In this document: piece by piece, positions 1 to 8,225 of the stretch
How the letters are laid out: every line of letters starts with the position of its first letter
Numbering within the stretch: position 1 is the first letter of the stretch
Assembly (NCBI RefSeq): GCF_005771495.1
Contig: NZ_VAUW01000017.1
Location: 18,551-82,550, forward strand
Direction of reading: 5' to 3'
DNA: 64,000 nt
From: Maribacter sp. ACAM166
GTDB lineage: Bacteria > Bacteroidota > Bacteroidia > Flavobacteriales > Flavobacteriaceae
Made by a program: the position numbers and the translations under genes
Notes under the pieces: model-generated
Databases searched by the model: none
The model's input: the letters and a program-made list of their open reading frames with translations, nothing else
What the model was told of the DNA's origin: nothing

Positions 1-2
1 AG

Positions 3-3000
3 AACGAAAACTATACTGCCAGGCACGAAAATTCGTTTGTGCAAGCAGGAAATAAGTTCTATTTGATGGGGGGCAGGGAAAATGCCAAGACCATAGATGT
101 GTATGATTATACAAGTAATACCTGGGCCTCCTTGGTTGATTCATCACCCTTTGAGTTTAATCACTTTCAAGCTACGGAATATAAAGGACTGATATGGGTA
201 ATAGGAGCCTTTCAGAACAATGTGTTCCCTTCCGAAGTACCTGCGGACCATATTTGGGCCTTCGATACTTCTACCAGTGAATGGATACAAGGGCCCGAAA
301 TACCAATGGGTAGAAGACGTGGATCTTCCGGGCTTGTGATTCACAATGATAAGTTCTACATTGTTGGGGGTAATACCATCGGCCACGACGGGGGATATGT
401 CAACTGGTTTGATGAGTACGACCCAGCAACAGGTATTTGGACACCTCTAGTAGACGCGCCGAATGCAAGGGATCATTTCTCGGCTGCTGTCATTGATAAT
501 AACCTATACGCTACAGGGGGAAGACTTTCCGGAGGTACCGGAGGGGTTTATAAGCCTACTGTTCCAGAGGTAGATGTTTTTGATTTTACGACAGCGACAT
601 GGAGCACATTACCGGCAGGCCAGAATATACCGACACCAAGGGGAGCTGCTTCAACCGTAAACTTTGACAATAAGTTGGTGGTTATTGGGGGTGAGGTACT
701 AAATGAACTAGTGTACGGTGTGAACACTGATGATGCATTGAAGATTACCGAGCAATATGATCCAAGCACGGGTACATGGAGCCGTTTGCCGGACATGAAT
801 TTTGAGCGTCATGGTTCACAAGCCATAGTATCTGGACAAGGTATCTTTACTTTGGCGGGTTCTCCCAAACGAGGCGGGGGTAATCAAAAGAATATGGAGG
901 TCTTTGGCATTAATTCTCCTCAGGGTTCAGCCGTTGTGGCCAGTGATTTGAACGCTCCAAGTTCAATATTGATTGCAAGTGGCACAACCGAGACCATAAC
1001 ACTGGACGTAGTTGGCGGCAATGTGGCTAAGATGATCCGTTCCATACAGTTGGGTGGCCCCGACGCAGCAGATTTCAGTATCGTAGCCGGATCGCTCTCC
1101 AATGCGTTGCTCAATGCGAACACTAGTTATGATATTGTGGTACAGCTAAACAACGACATAGGGAATAAGAGTGCTATCCTTACTGTAAATTACGGGGCCA
1201 CCTCGACCTTGAACATTGCACTGTCCAATACAGAGGACACAGGTCTTTCGGTGGCCAATCCTGGGACGCAGAACAATAACGAGCAAGATGTGGTATCTCT
1301 TCAAATAAATACTACTGGGGGTACGGGTCTTACCTATGGTGCTACAGGACTTCCTCCAACGCTGAGTATTGATTCAAGTACGGGTTTAATATCCGGAACG
1401 GTATCCGATGGTGGAGCAGGCGATGGTTCCTTTATGGAAGAAAACGGACTGGTGGTTGTAGAGGCCGAATCTGGCAATTCGGCTGGCTGGGGCACTACCG
1501 CATTGGACGGTGCAACCGGCATCATAGCCAACACGAATAGTTTCACTAATCAGAATGGTAGTACCATACCTTATCAAATTACCATTGGTACTCCAGGGGT
1601 CTACAGATTTAACTGGAGAAGTTTATTTAGTGGGACTGATCCCACGGAGGAGAACGACAACTGGCTTAGTTTCCCAAACAATGATGATGTATGGTTCTTT
1701 GGGTTAAAGGGAACCCCGACCAATGAGGCAGCGATTATTAATAATTTACAAGGGGCACAGACGAATATTGTTTTTCCGGGAGGGACGACTAGACAAACTG
1801 CAGCAACGACACCCGAAGGATCTAGTTCCAACGAATATTTTAAGATATATAGGTCCGATGGCACCTCTGAGAGTTACAATTGGCAAGCGCGGACCAGTGA
1901 CAATGATAATCATGAAATATATGTATGGTTTGTCAATCCAGGTACTTACACCATGGATATCTCAGAAAGGTCATCAGGCCATGCTATAGACAAGTTTGCA
2001 TTGTATAAGGTGGATACTTTTGGAGCTACTTATGATGCTAATTTATTGACAAATACACCTCAGTCTCCCCTTGGAGGTGGGGGAGCAGGGGCTGCGGATA
2101 ACGGTCCCTATAACGTAGAGGTTACGGTCGTTACTGGAGAAAATCCTCCGACCACCGAAACCATAGAGTTTATCTGGAATATCGGACAAGTAGGAGATCA
2201 AGCTCCGGTTGCCGTTGCTAGCGCAACTCCCTTAACCGGAAATGCTCCTTTACAAGTACAATTTACCGGTAGTAATTCTACGGATGCTGTGGGAGTTACC
2301 TCATATTCCTGGAATTTTGATGGTGGTACACCAGATGTTTCATCTGCAAATCCTTCACATACGTTTATGGCTCCTGGTGTTTATAACGTTCAGTTAACTG
2401 TTGGAAATGCTGCGGGATTGACAAATTCTACCCTCACAACTATTACAGTGGAAAGTGGAGTAGTAAACCAGGCCCCAGTGGTCACGAATCCAGCGGAGCA
2501 GAATGGAGTAGAGGGTGATGTTGTTTCGCTACAGGTTGTGGCTAATGATCCAGAGGGCGATGGGTTGACCTATTCGGCTACTAACCTTCCTACCGGACTT
2601 TCGATAGATACGGCATCGGGATTAATAAGTGGAACCATTACTATGGGTGCTGCTACCAATAGTCCTTATGCAGTTGATATAACGGTAACGGACGACGGTA
2701 CTCCTTCGGAGCTTACCACGGTGTCCTTTACCTGGAATGTAACGGATGTTCCTGTGAACTTGGCCCCAGTGGTCACGAATCCAGGGGAGCAGAACGGAGT
2801 AGAGGACAATGTTGTTTCGTTACAGGTTACTGCAACGGATCCGGAGGACGATGATATGACCTATTCGGCTACCAATCTTCCTACCGGACTTTCGATAGAT
2901 ATGGCAACGGGATTAATAAGTGGAACTATTACTATGGGTGCTGCTACCAATAGTCCTTATGCAGTTGATATAACGGTAACGGACGACGGTACTCCTTCGG

Positions 3001-4193
3001 AGCCTACCACGGTGTCCTTTACCTGGAATGTAACGGATGTTCGGGTGAACTTGGCCCCAGTGGTCACGAATCCAGGAGGTCAGAACGGAGTAGAGGGTGA
3101 TGTTGTTTCATTACAGGTTACTGCAACGGATCCGGAGGACGATGGTATGACCTATTCGGCTACCAATCTTCCTACCGGACTTTCGATAGATATGGCAACG
3201 GGATTAATAAGTGGAACCATTACTAGGGGTGCTGCTGCCAATAGTCCTTACGCAGTTGATATAATGGTAACGGACGACGGTACTCCTTCGGAGCCTACCA
3301 CGGTGTCCTTTACCTGGAATGTAACGGATGTTCCTGTGAACTTTGCCCCAGTGGTCACGAATCCAGGGGAGCAGAACGGAGTAGAGGACAATGTTGTTTC
3401 GTTACAGGTTACTGCAACGGATTCGGAGGACGATGATATGACCTATTCGGCTACCAATCTTCCTACCGGACTTTCGATAGATATGGCAACGGGATTAATA
3501 AGTGGAACCATTACTAGGGGTGCTGCTGCCAATAGTCCTTACGCAGTTGATATAATGGTAACGGACGACGGTACTCCTTCGGAGTCTACCACGGTATCCT
3601 TTACATGGACCATAACGGATGTTCCTAGTAATCCAGCTCCGGTTGCCATTGTTACTTCTAGTGTAGTTTCAGGAACATCACCATTGACTGTAACCTTTAC
3701 GGGAAGTAATTCTACTGATGATAAGGAAATCATTTCCTATATGTGGGATTTTGGAACAGGGGATACTTCATCAATTCCTAATCCGGAGTATACTTTTGAA
3801 TTTGCAGGTATATTTGAAGTTAACTTAACCGTAAGTGATGAAGAAGGGTTGACTGATATAACCACTTTAATCATACAAGTTGAAGAGAATGAAACATTTG
3901 ATGCCACAATGGACAATATGGTAATTTCCCCTAATCCTGCAAGTGAATTTACTAAAGTGTATATTAATTTAGAAGTTCCTGCACCACTTTTGGGCATTTA
4001 TGTATATGATTCTAGTGGACGATTGGTCAAACAATATGATTATTTTGAATCTTATAATGTAAATGTAAATGCAAATGCAAATGGAAATTATGATATATTT
4101 GTTGGTGATTTGAGAAATGGAATTTATACTGTCTATGCTTACATCACTGATACATCAGAGCCCTTGGTGAAGAAAATGATTGTATTAAATTAG
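3..4193 (+). CDS. Large secreted Kelch / PKD / cadherin-like repeat protein with T9SS sorting domain (5' end cut by window)
   Basis: The reading frame is open from base 3, before any start codon, and the first codons already read as a Kelch blade, so the gene begins left of the window. Numbering residues from the GTG at 39, residues 1-290 carry about six Kelch repeats (GG doublets followed by Y/F-D and a W). An Ig-like stretch follows near 400-460, then a carbohydrate-binding-like region (about 468-655), a PKD domain (about 721-807), four near-identical 97-residue cadherin-like/putative-Ig repeats (812-1199), a second PKD domain (about 1205-1290) and a C-terminal type A sorting domain (SPNPA, YDSSGRLV, NGIYTVYAY). 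By family knowledge, such a tail directs export by the type IX system to the cell surface. The substrate is unknown; a polysaccharide-binding adhesin is a guess. Bases from about 3640 are visibly more AT-rich than those before. Confidence 0.85.
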   Translation, partial: NENYTARHENSFVQAGNKFYLMGGRENAKTIDVYDYTSNTWASLVDSSPFEFNHFQATEYKGLIWVIGAFQNNVFPSEVPADHIWAFDTSTSEWIQGPEIPMGRRRGSSGLVIHNDKFYIVGGNTIGHDGGYVNWFDEYDPATGIWTPLVDAPNARDHFSAAVIDNNLYATGGRLSGGTGGVYKPTVPEVDVFDFTTATWSTLPAGQNIPTPRGAASTVNFDNKLVVIGGEVLNELVYGVNTDDALKITEQYDPSTGTWSRLPDMNFERHGSQAIVSGQGIFTLAGSPKRGGGNQKNMEVFGINSPQGSAVVASDLNAPSSILIASGTTETITLDVVGGNVAKMIRSIQLGGPDAADFSIVAGSLSNALLNANTSYDIVVQLNNDIGNKSAILTVNYGATSTLNIALSNTEDTGLSVANPGTQNNNEQDVVSLQINTTGGTGLTYGATGLPPTLSIDSSTGLISGTVSDGGAGDGSFMEENGLVVVEAESGNSAGWGTTALDGATGIIANTNSFTNQNGSTIPYQITIGTPGVYRFNWRSLFSGTDPTEENDNWLSFPNNDDVWFFGLKGTPTNEAAIINNLQGAQTNIVFPGGTTRQTAATTPEGSSSNEYFKIYRSDGTSESYNWQARTSDNDNHEIYVWFVNPGTYTMDISERSSGHAIDKFALYKVDTFGATYDANLLTNTPQSPLGGGGAGAADNGPYNVEVTVVTGENPPTTETIEFIWNIGQVGDQAPVAVASATPLTGNAPLQVQFTGSNSTDAVGVTSYSWNFDGGTPDVSSANPSHTFMAPGVYNVQLTVGNAAGLTNSTLTTITVESGVVNQAPVVTNPAEQNGVEGDVVSLQVVANDPEGDGLTYSATNLPTGLSIDTASGLISGTITMGAATNSPYAVDITVTDDGTPSELTTVSFTWNVTDVPVNLAPVVTNPGEQNGVEDNVVSLQVTATDPEDDDMTYSATNLPTGLSIDMATGLISGTITMGAATNSPYAVDITVTDDGTPSEPTTVSFTWNVTDVRVNLAPVVTNPGGQNGVEGDVVSLQVTATDPEDDGMTYSATNLPTGLSIDMATGLISGTITRGAAANSPYAVDIMVTDDGTPSEPTTVSFTWNVTDVPVNFAPVVTNPGEQNGVEDNVVSLQVTATDSEDDDMTYSATNLPTGLSIDMATGLISGTITRGAAANSPYAVDIMVTDDGTPSESTTVSFTWTITDVPSNPAPVAIVTSSVVSGTSPLTVTFTGSNSTDDKEIISYMWDFGTGDTSSIPNPEYTFEFAGIFEVNLTVSDEEGLTDITTLIIQVEENETFDATMDNMVISPNPASEFTKVYINLEVPAPLLGIYVYDSSGRLVKQYDYFESYNVNVNANANGNYDIFVGDLRNGIYTVYAYITDTSEPLVKKMIVLN
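2472..3635 (+). repeat. Four tandem 291-bp repeats inside the secreted protein gene
   Basis: Copies begin at 2472, 2763, 3054 and 3345, each opening with gcccca and gtggtcacgaatcca. The period is exactly 291 bases (97 codons), so the frame is kept. Copies 2-4 are nearly identical; copy 1 is the most diverged, which suggests recent expansion from the middle. Each encodes one cadherin-like/putative-Ig domain with the motif YSATNLPTGLSID. Copy number could change by recombination or be miscounted in short-read assemblies. Confidence 0.95.
4056..4085 (+). repeat. Five hexamer units in the T9SS sorting domain
   Basis: Five consecutive units of the form aatgNa (aatgta twice, aatgca twice, aatgga once) encode an alternating Asn-Val/Asn-Ala run inside the sorting domain. 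Slippage here would add or remove two residues without changing the frame. Confidence 0.8.
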
Positions 4194-4293
4194 TTATAAT
4201 AGGATTTTGCATATGTAGAGTTGCACGGGAGACATTCTAAGATTGGCAGTTTTATTCATATATGTTTATCCTGAAGTACGATAATGTTTTTTA

Positions 4294-4330
4294 AAAGCGG
4301 GATTTCCTATTCAGGATTTCCCGCTTATTT
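4294..4330 (+). terminator. Candidate rho-independent terminator after the secreted protein gene
   Basis: The arms gcggga and tcccgc pair around a partly paired interior, preceded by an A run and followed by ttattttat. It lies about 100 bases after the stop at 4193 and before the kinase remnant. Confidence 0.65.
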
Positions 4331-4383
4331 TATATTTTGGTTTTAAAAAAAAGTCACGAATATGGTATTTTTGCAATACTATT

Positions 4384-4743
4384 GATGTTGTTTATTCTGG
4401 TAAAATACCGCCAAACCCAGCTGAATTATTGATGAGTAAACGTGTAGAGGAGTTATTAACTGAGGTATCCGGACTTTATGATTATGTCATTGTAGATACG
4501 GCACTATTGATGGTCGTTAGTGATACCTTATTGCTTACGCCATTTGCCAATCACATAATTTATGTTACTAGAGCAGGGATTACCGATGAAATTGCTATTA
4601 AGTTTCCACTTGATTTGCGGGATTCGGGTAAATTAAAGGGCGTTTCTTTTGTCGTAAATGATGTGAGTATAGATGATTTGGGCTATGGAGGAAAGTATGG
4701 TTACGGGTATGGTAAAACAAGTAAAAAGTGGTGGAAGTTTTAA
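4384..4743 (+). pseudogene. C-terminal remnant of a Wzc-type capsule/exopolysaccharide tyrosine kinase
   Basis: Recognisable homology begins near 4384 with the conserved GKIPPNPAELLMS stretch and runs to the stop. It includes the Walker B-like segment YDYVIVDTAL and ends in a tyrosine-rich tail (GYGGKYGYGYG), typical of bacterial tyrosine kinases that autophosphorylate at the C terminus. A full protein would have about 750-800 residues with a Wzz domain, two membrane helices and Walker A/A' motifs; all of these are missing. Upstream in-frame codons are AT-rich and unlike the family. The fragment could be translated from TTG 4429 or ATG 4432 (about 104 residues), but without Walker A it cannot be an active kinase. 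It is convergent with the CpsB-type phosphatase gene, the usual partner of such kinases, so this is probably what remains of a capsule locus after a deletion. Confidence 0.8.
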
Positions 4744-4750
4744 CCCAAAT

Positions 4751-5491
4751 TTATTTAAAATTATACGTCGTTTTTTGTAGTATAGGTTTTAGATAGTGTA
4801 GTGTTTTAGTGTCAATGCGTAGCTTTTTTAAGCTTTCTAATTGGGATACCTTATGAACGTCACTGGCAGCAAAGTCTATTAGATTATTTTTTAATAGCGT
4901 TTTTGCTACCTTTTGAACTTCGGTTCCATAATAGTCTCCTAACGACAATAAATTCAATTGAAACAACAATCCTTTTTTCTTAAGACTTTTGTATTCGCCA
5001 AGCCGGTTGTGTAAATAGGCATACCGTTCTGGATGCGCAAAAATGGGAAAAAGACCTTTATTGGTTATTTTAGTAACCGCTATATCAAAATTTAGAGACG
5101 GTTGTAAATAGGACATTTCAATTAATAGATAGCTTTTAGACAGCGGCAGTATATTTTTCTCATCTAAAAGTTTTTCAAACCCCGAATCAATCATATGCTC
5201 AGCAGCAGCATTCACATTTATATAATCCAAATTATTCATTTTTAAACCATTTTTAAGAAGCGATAATGATTTGTTTATTGTGGTTGGATTATTGGGATAA
5301 TAGTTTTCCATAATATGTGGAGTGCAAATAAAATCTGTAACTCCAAATTCAGCAAATCCTTTTATCAGTTCAATAGATTCGTCAACAGTCTTAGCACCAT
5401 CATCTATTCCTGGCAAAATATGATTATGAATATCAATGAAGCCTTCTAGATGATCTATTAAAAAATGTTTTTTAGTAAAAAAGCTAAACAT
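4751..5491 (-). CDS. CpsB/CapC-type tyrosine-protein phosphatase (PHP family)
   Basis: A 246-residue protein of full length for the manganese-dependent PHP phosphatases that dephosphorylate capsule tyrosine kinases. Visible metal ligands include the HNH pair in FIDIHNHILPGIDDGA (residues 18-33), TPH near residue 59, FAHPERY near 152 and SDVH near 218. In the family it acts in the cytosol on the tyrosine tail of a Wzc-type kinase and so controls chain length or export of surface polysaccharide. Here the neighbouring kinase is only a fragment, so the phosphatase must act on a kinase elsewhere or be a leftover. Its start codon lies 18 bases from the left attachment repeat of the mobile element, so its native promoter region has been displaced by, or now lies within, the element. 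Confidence 0.88.
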   Translation of the reverse strand: MFSFFTKKHFLIDHLEGFIDIHNHILPGIDDGAKTVDESIELIKGFAEFGVTDFICTPHIMENYYPNNPTTINKSLSLLKNGLKMNNLDYINVNAAAEHMIDSGFEKLLDEKNILPLSKSYLLIEMSYLQPSLNFDIAVTKITNKGLFPIFAHPERYAYLHNRLGEYKSLKKKGLLFQLNLLSLGDYYGTEVQKVAKTLLKNNLIDFAASDVHKVSQLESLKKLRIDTKTLHYLKPILQKTTYNFK

Positions 5492-5509
5492 ACGTCGTAA
5501 GTAATTTTG

Positions 5510-5525
5510 TTATTTGCCGATACAG
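5510..5525. other. Left attachment site (16-bp direct repeat)
   Basis: ttatttgccgatacag, identical to 15102-15117. On the minus strand it reads C-TGT-ATC-GGC-AAA-TAA, the CIGK-stop end of MnmE. The next base inside the element differs (t at 5526 against a at 15118), which marks the edge of identity. The copy lies only 18 bases upstream of the CpsB start codon. Confidence 0.85.
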
Positions 5526-5628
5526 TATCTTCTTATCCCTGTAAACATTGGGGTAGGGGCGTTCGAGGTGGAAAATAGGTGAAAACTTTTAGTTTCTTTT
5601 GATAAGATGATGCTTTCCTTATAGATTG

Positions 5629-5991
5629 TTATTGCAAAATTATATCACTATCGATGTTCAATTTTTGATGCAATGCTTTGGCAACATTCAAAGTAATCTC
5701 TCTTTTACCGTTCAAATAATCGCTTATTCTTGAGGCACTGGTATTTAAGAGAGCAGCCAGATCTTTTCGCTTTAGACCCATTTCGAACATACGTAATTCA
5801 ATCATCTCCTGTAAGGTAGGCAAACCTATTGGAAAATGAATCTCTTCGTATTTTTCGATGATATCGCTAATCTTTATAAACTCTTGAGCTAAAGGGTCCT
5901 CCGTTGGTGTATTGTCATTTACAACATCTATCAATTCTTCCAAGCGAAGATTTGCTTTGACATATTCCTCGTGTGTTATTGTTTTTTCCAT
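5629..5991 (-). CDS. higA: HigA-type antitoxin (HTH transcriptional regulator)
   Basis: A 120-residue protein with an acidic N-terminal half and a C-terminal lambda-repressor-like helix-turn-helix (about residues 70-105, centred on DLAALLNTSASRISDYLNG). It begins 4 bases after the stop of the HigB-type toxin, the toxin-first order typical of higBA. By family knowledge it binds and neutralises the toxin and represses the shared promoter. Inside the mobile element it most likely stabilises the integrated DNA by post-segregational killing. Confidence 0.85.
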   Translation of the reverse strand: MEKTITHEEYVKANLRLEELIDVVNDNTPTEDPLAQEFIKISDIIEKYEEIHFPIGLPTLQEMIELRMFEMGLKRKDLAALLNTSASRISDYLNGKREITLNVAKALHQKLNIDSDIILQ

Positions 5992-5995
5992 AATC

Positions 5996-6292
5996 CTATA
6001 ACTTATCTATATTCTTTATTTTGTCATAATCTCGGTGATTTCCAACCCACCTAATCAGGACTTTCTTAAACTTAAAGCGAACTATAGCTACAACTCGGTA
6101 ATGGTTTCCCTTGACATTAAAAACAAATCGACCATTGCCGACACTATCTGCTGTATTGAAGGTGTTCTTTAAATCGGCAAAACTATCCCATTCTGCCTTG
6201 TTTGCTTTTTTATACCAATCTTGCAAGGCCACTTTAGCATTGGTTTCTTTCGAAAAATACTCCCTTAGCTTTTTAAATGAAATGACATGCAC
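5996..6292 (-). CDS. higB: HigB-family mRNA interferase toxin
   Basis: A 98-residue basic protein of normal length for the RelE/HigB fold. It contains ALQDWYKKANKAEW and FNVKGNHYRVVAIVRF, followed by LIRWVGNHRDYDKI, the last part matching the conserved core and C-terminal H-x-x-Y-D region of HigB-type toxins. By family knowledge it cleaves mRNA on the ribosome. It is the first gene of a two-gene operon with the antitoxin; the promoter should lie in 6293-6395. The start at 6292 gives the expected N terminus (MHVISFKKL). Confidence 0.88.
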   Translation of the reverse strand: MHVISFKKLREYFSKETNAKVALQDWYKKANKAEWDSFADLKNTFNTADSVGNGRFVFNVKGNHYRVVAIVRFKFKKVLIRWVGNHRDYDKIKNIDKL

Positions 6293-6394
6293 TAGCTCTG
6301 CTGATTAATTAAAACGTAAAGATAAGATGAAAATTACATATATGGTTATTTATTTTCAAAAATTGTAATATTTTGCCCCAAATCTTACCAAAAA

Positions 6395-6470
6395 CTTACC
6401 TGCGCGTGGATCCTGTCCGGTTTTTGTAGTGTTCCGGCAGATAAGCGTCAAGCAAAAACCGGATAGGGCG
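6395..6470 (+). other. Candidate origin of transfer (oriT) with IncP-like nic site
   Basis: The plus strand reads gtggatcctgtccgg at 6406-6420. The segment atcctg/tccgg matches the RP4-type nic region (consensus YATCCTG, nick, Y; RP4 continues CCCGG), with the nick predicted between 6415 and 6416. It sits in a long inverted repeat: arms 6412-6426 and 6453-6467 pair over 15 positions (one G-T), with tgcgc and gcgca outside them. It lies just after the mob operon, whose relaxase has the motif of the family that uses this nic type. The hairpin could instead be a terminator for that operon. Confidence 0.6.
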
Positions 6471-6474
6471 CAAT

Positions 6475-6930
6475 CTACTTTTTGCTTTTGGGTTCTCGCC
6501 ATTCTTCATAGCGTGCGCTTGCCTCTGGGCTGGCCTCGAAAAATGCCCTGAAATGCCCGACCGCTTTTTCTTCTCCCTGCCCATAAGCTTTTTGCTTTAG
6601 TTCAGAAATTCGGGAAACCTTATAAATGGAGAAACCCAGCACCAAAATTATGCTGACGAATAGTCCACAAAATAGCTTTATCGCCCATTTCGGAATCGTC
6701 ATGGACTTTTTAATGTAGAAGACCACGTTTGCCATCAGTTTGTGTTGGTCGTTAATGGCCTTTAGCTGATCGTCATTATACCGCTTTAGAATAAAATCGA
6801 TGTCCGCGGTGTCGGGCTTGATTTTGTAGTTCATCAAAAAAGCCTGAAGCTCTTCCATGCGACTGACCGAGTTTTCAAACTCTTTAATTTCCTCCGTTAG
6901 TAATTCCGCTATTTCTTCTAGTTTTGCCAT
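6475..6930 (-). CDS. Coiled-coil membrane protein of the mob operon, function unknown
   Basis: A 151-residue protein starting 4 bases after the relaxase stop, so co-transcribed with it. Residues 1-35 are acidic and probably coiled-coil (LEEIAELLTEEIKEFENSV). One hydrophobic helix near 83-104 (WAIKLFCGLFVSIILVLGFS) would anchor it in the inner membrane, and the C-terminal 45 residues are charged. I do not recognise a named family. Its position suggests a mobilization accessory protein that may bring the relaxosome to the membrane or to a helper coupling protein; this is inference from context only. Confidence 0.7.
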   Translation of the reverse strand: MAKLEEIAELLTEEIKEFENSVSRMEELQAFLMNYKIKPDTADIDFILKRYNDDQLKAINDQHKLMANVVFYIKKSMTIPKWAIKLFCGLFVSIILVLGFSIYKVSRISELKQKAYGQGEEKAVGHFRAFFEASPEASARYEEWREPKSKK

Positions 6931-6934
6931 AATT

Positions 6935-7804
6935 TCATATTTCCATTCCTAATCCAATTGTTTTTTTGATGGCCAATTTAATCGCCTTTTGCGCAATGTT
7001 CGCTGCCAAGGTGGGAGATACCCCTATCGTTTTGCCTAATAGTAGCATGGTGTTTTCTTTACCAATTTTTTGAGCGATATTTTTATAAAAACCCATTCGC
7101 TCTGCTATTCGTCCTATTGACATGGAACGATGAACTTCACTTCCCTTTAGGTTTTGGCCTTTGTATGCAAAGCGAAAACCCCGCAGCTGATTTGATTTGT
7201 TAATGCTAGGAATGAGTTCAACACTCCTCTGTTTCATGAATTTTATATATTGGTCAAAATCCTTGGGTTTAAGTTCCGTAATAACCTTTTCATGGATTTG
7301 CTGTATTTCCTGTCTTACATTTTTTATTTCGTTCAATTTCTCTTGTTGTACTTCCCGTACCGTGGTCAAACCCATTTGCTTTGCCACCTTTTCAGCTGCC
7401 TGTTGGCTTCGTTTTCCCACATAGTTATCCTTGTAAGCTCTGCCATCAAAACCAATACGGTTTACATACAAATGAATATGTATATGGCTTTTATCTTGGT
7501 GTACAAAAGCAATCGCCTGTCGTTCTTGTAATTTCATTTCTTTGATGAACCTTTCCGTAATTTCCTTTAGTTCTTTTTCTTTCAATTCTTGTCCATCTTC
7601 AATGGTTGGGCTAAGCACAAAACTCAAGGTGTTTTTTTCACATCTATGGTTTTGCGATTGTATGATCTTGAATTCCTGAGTAATCTCTTTGGGATTGTCC
7701 CCTGCCAAATGTTCGCGGTAGACCACTTTAGCATCTTTCTCTTCGTTCCAGCCATATCCCATAGAGGCTCCTGTATGCGATATGGATTTTCCCATGCCTA
7801 TCAT
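6935..7804 (-). CDS. Relaxase / mobilization nuclease (MobA/VirD2-like)
   Basis: A 289-residue relaxase. The metal-binding motif is clear: HQDKSHIHIHLYVNRIG (H-x-D-x-x-x-H-x-H-x-x-x-N), typical of the Relaxase family (MOB-P type). The N-terminal region (SISHTGASMGYGW) holds the likely catalytic tyrosine. It would nick one strand at oriT, stay bound to the 5' end and pilot the DNA into a recipient. It overlaps mobC by 4 bases and is followed closely by a membrane/coiled-coil gene, making a three-gene operon. No coupling protein or secretion genes are present, so transfer must be helped in trans. Confidence 0.9.
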   Translation of the reverse strand: MIGMGKSISHTGASMGYGWNEEKDAKVVYREHLAGDNPKEITQEFKIIQSQNHRCEKNTLSFVLSPTIEDGQELKEKELKEITERFIKEMKLQERQAIAFVHQDKSHIHIHLYVNRIGFDGRAYKDNYVGKRSQQAAEKVAKQMGLTTVREVQQEKLNEIKNVRQEIQQIHEKVITELKPKDFDQYIKFMKQRSVELIPSINKSNQLRGFRFAYKGQNLKGSEVHRSMSIGRIAERMGFYKNIAQKIGKENTMLLLGKTIGVSPTLAANIAQKAIKLAIKKTIGLGMEI

Positions 7805-8097
7805 TTTTTGAAATTGTAAAGATGTTTCCGTATTTCGTTGGCCAACTGGATCACTTCATTAGCTAGTTTCGGATTTCGTTTTCGGTACATATTGCCGATT
7901 CGCTTAAAGTTGATTTGATACTGAACCAGTAACTTATACACATCAATTTGTTCATCGGAAAACCGTTCGACAATTCTAATATCAAAAGCGGCACGGCGAC
8001 AATATTCACTTATGGAAAGTCCGCTCTTTTTGGCTTTGATTTTGAGCAGCTTCTTCTCATAAATAGAACACCGAAATTGTACAAACTCCTTTTTCAC
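7801..8097 (-). CDS. mobC: MobC-like relaxosome accessory protein
   Basis: A 98-residue basic protein with an N-terminal ribbon-helix-helix-like segment (FVQFRCSIYEKKLLKIKAKKSGLSISEYCRRAAF) broken by basic residues, and a C-terminal helix ending LANEIRKHLYNFKK. This is the usual pattern of plasmid mobilization relaxosome proteins, which bind oriT and help the relaxase open the nic site. It is the first gene of the mob operon and overlaps the relaxase gene by 4 bases. Confidence 0.82.
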   Translation of the reverse strand: MKKEFVQFRCSIYEKKLLKIKAKKSGLSISEYCRRAAFDIRIVERFSDEQIDVYKLLVQYQINFKRIGNMYRKRNPKLANEVIQLANEIRKHLYNFKK

Positions 8098-8191
8098 TTT
8101 AGTTATTTTAATTGTAGTATTATCTGTTAATTCCTTTATCGGAAACTCGGTTACTAGTTCCTATTCTTTTGCGACCAACGGGAGAAAAAGC

Positions 8192-8219
8192 AAGATTTGT
8201 CATGACAATGACACATCTT
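8192..8219. repeat. Inverted repeat between mobC and the primase-like gene
   Basis: The 12-base arms aagatttgtcat and atgacacatctt pair with one mismatch around the loop gaca. It begins 7 bases downstream of the primase-like stop on the minus strand and is followed there by gctttttctccc, so it may be a weak terminator. As it is also upstream of mobC it could be an operator for the mob operon. Confidence 0.5.
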
Positions 8220-8225
8220 GAATTC

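Noticed and set aside
2472..3635. Regular repeats that might be taken for a CRISPR array
   Set aside because: The units are 291 bp, all coding in one frame and without unique spacers; they are protein-domain repeats.
8192..8219. Inverted repeat as the main oriT candidate
   Set aside because: It has no nic-like sequence beside it and is placed and followed like a terminator of the primase-like gene; the 6395-6470 site is better supported.
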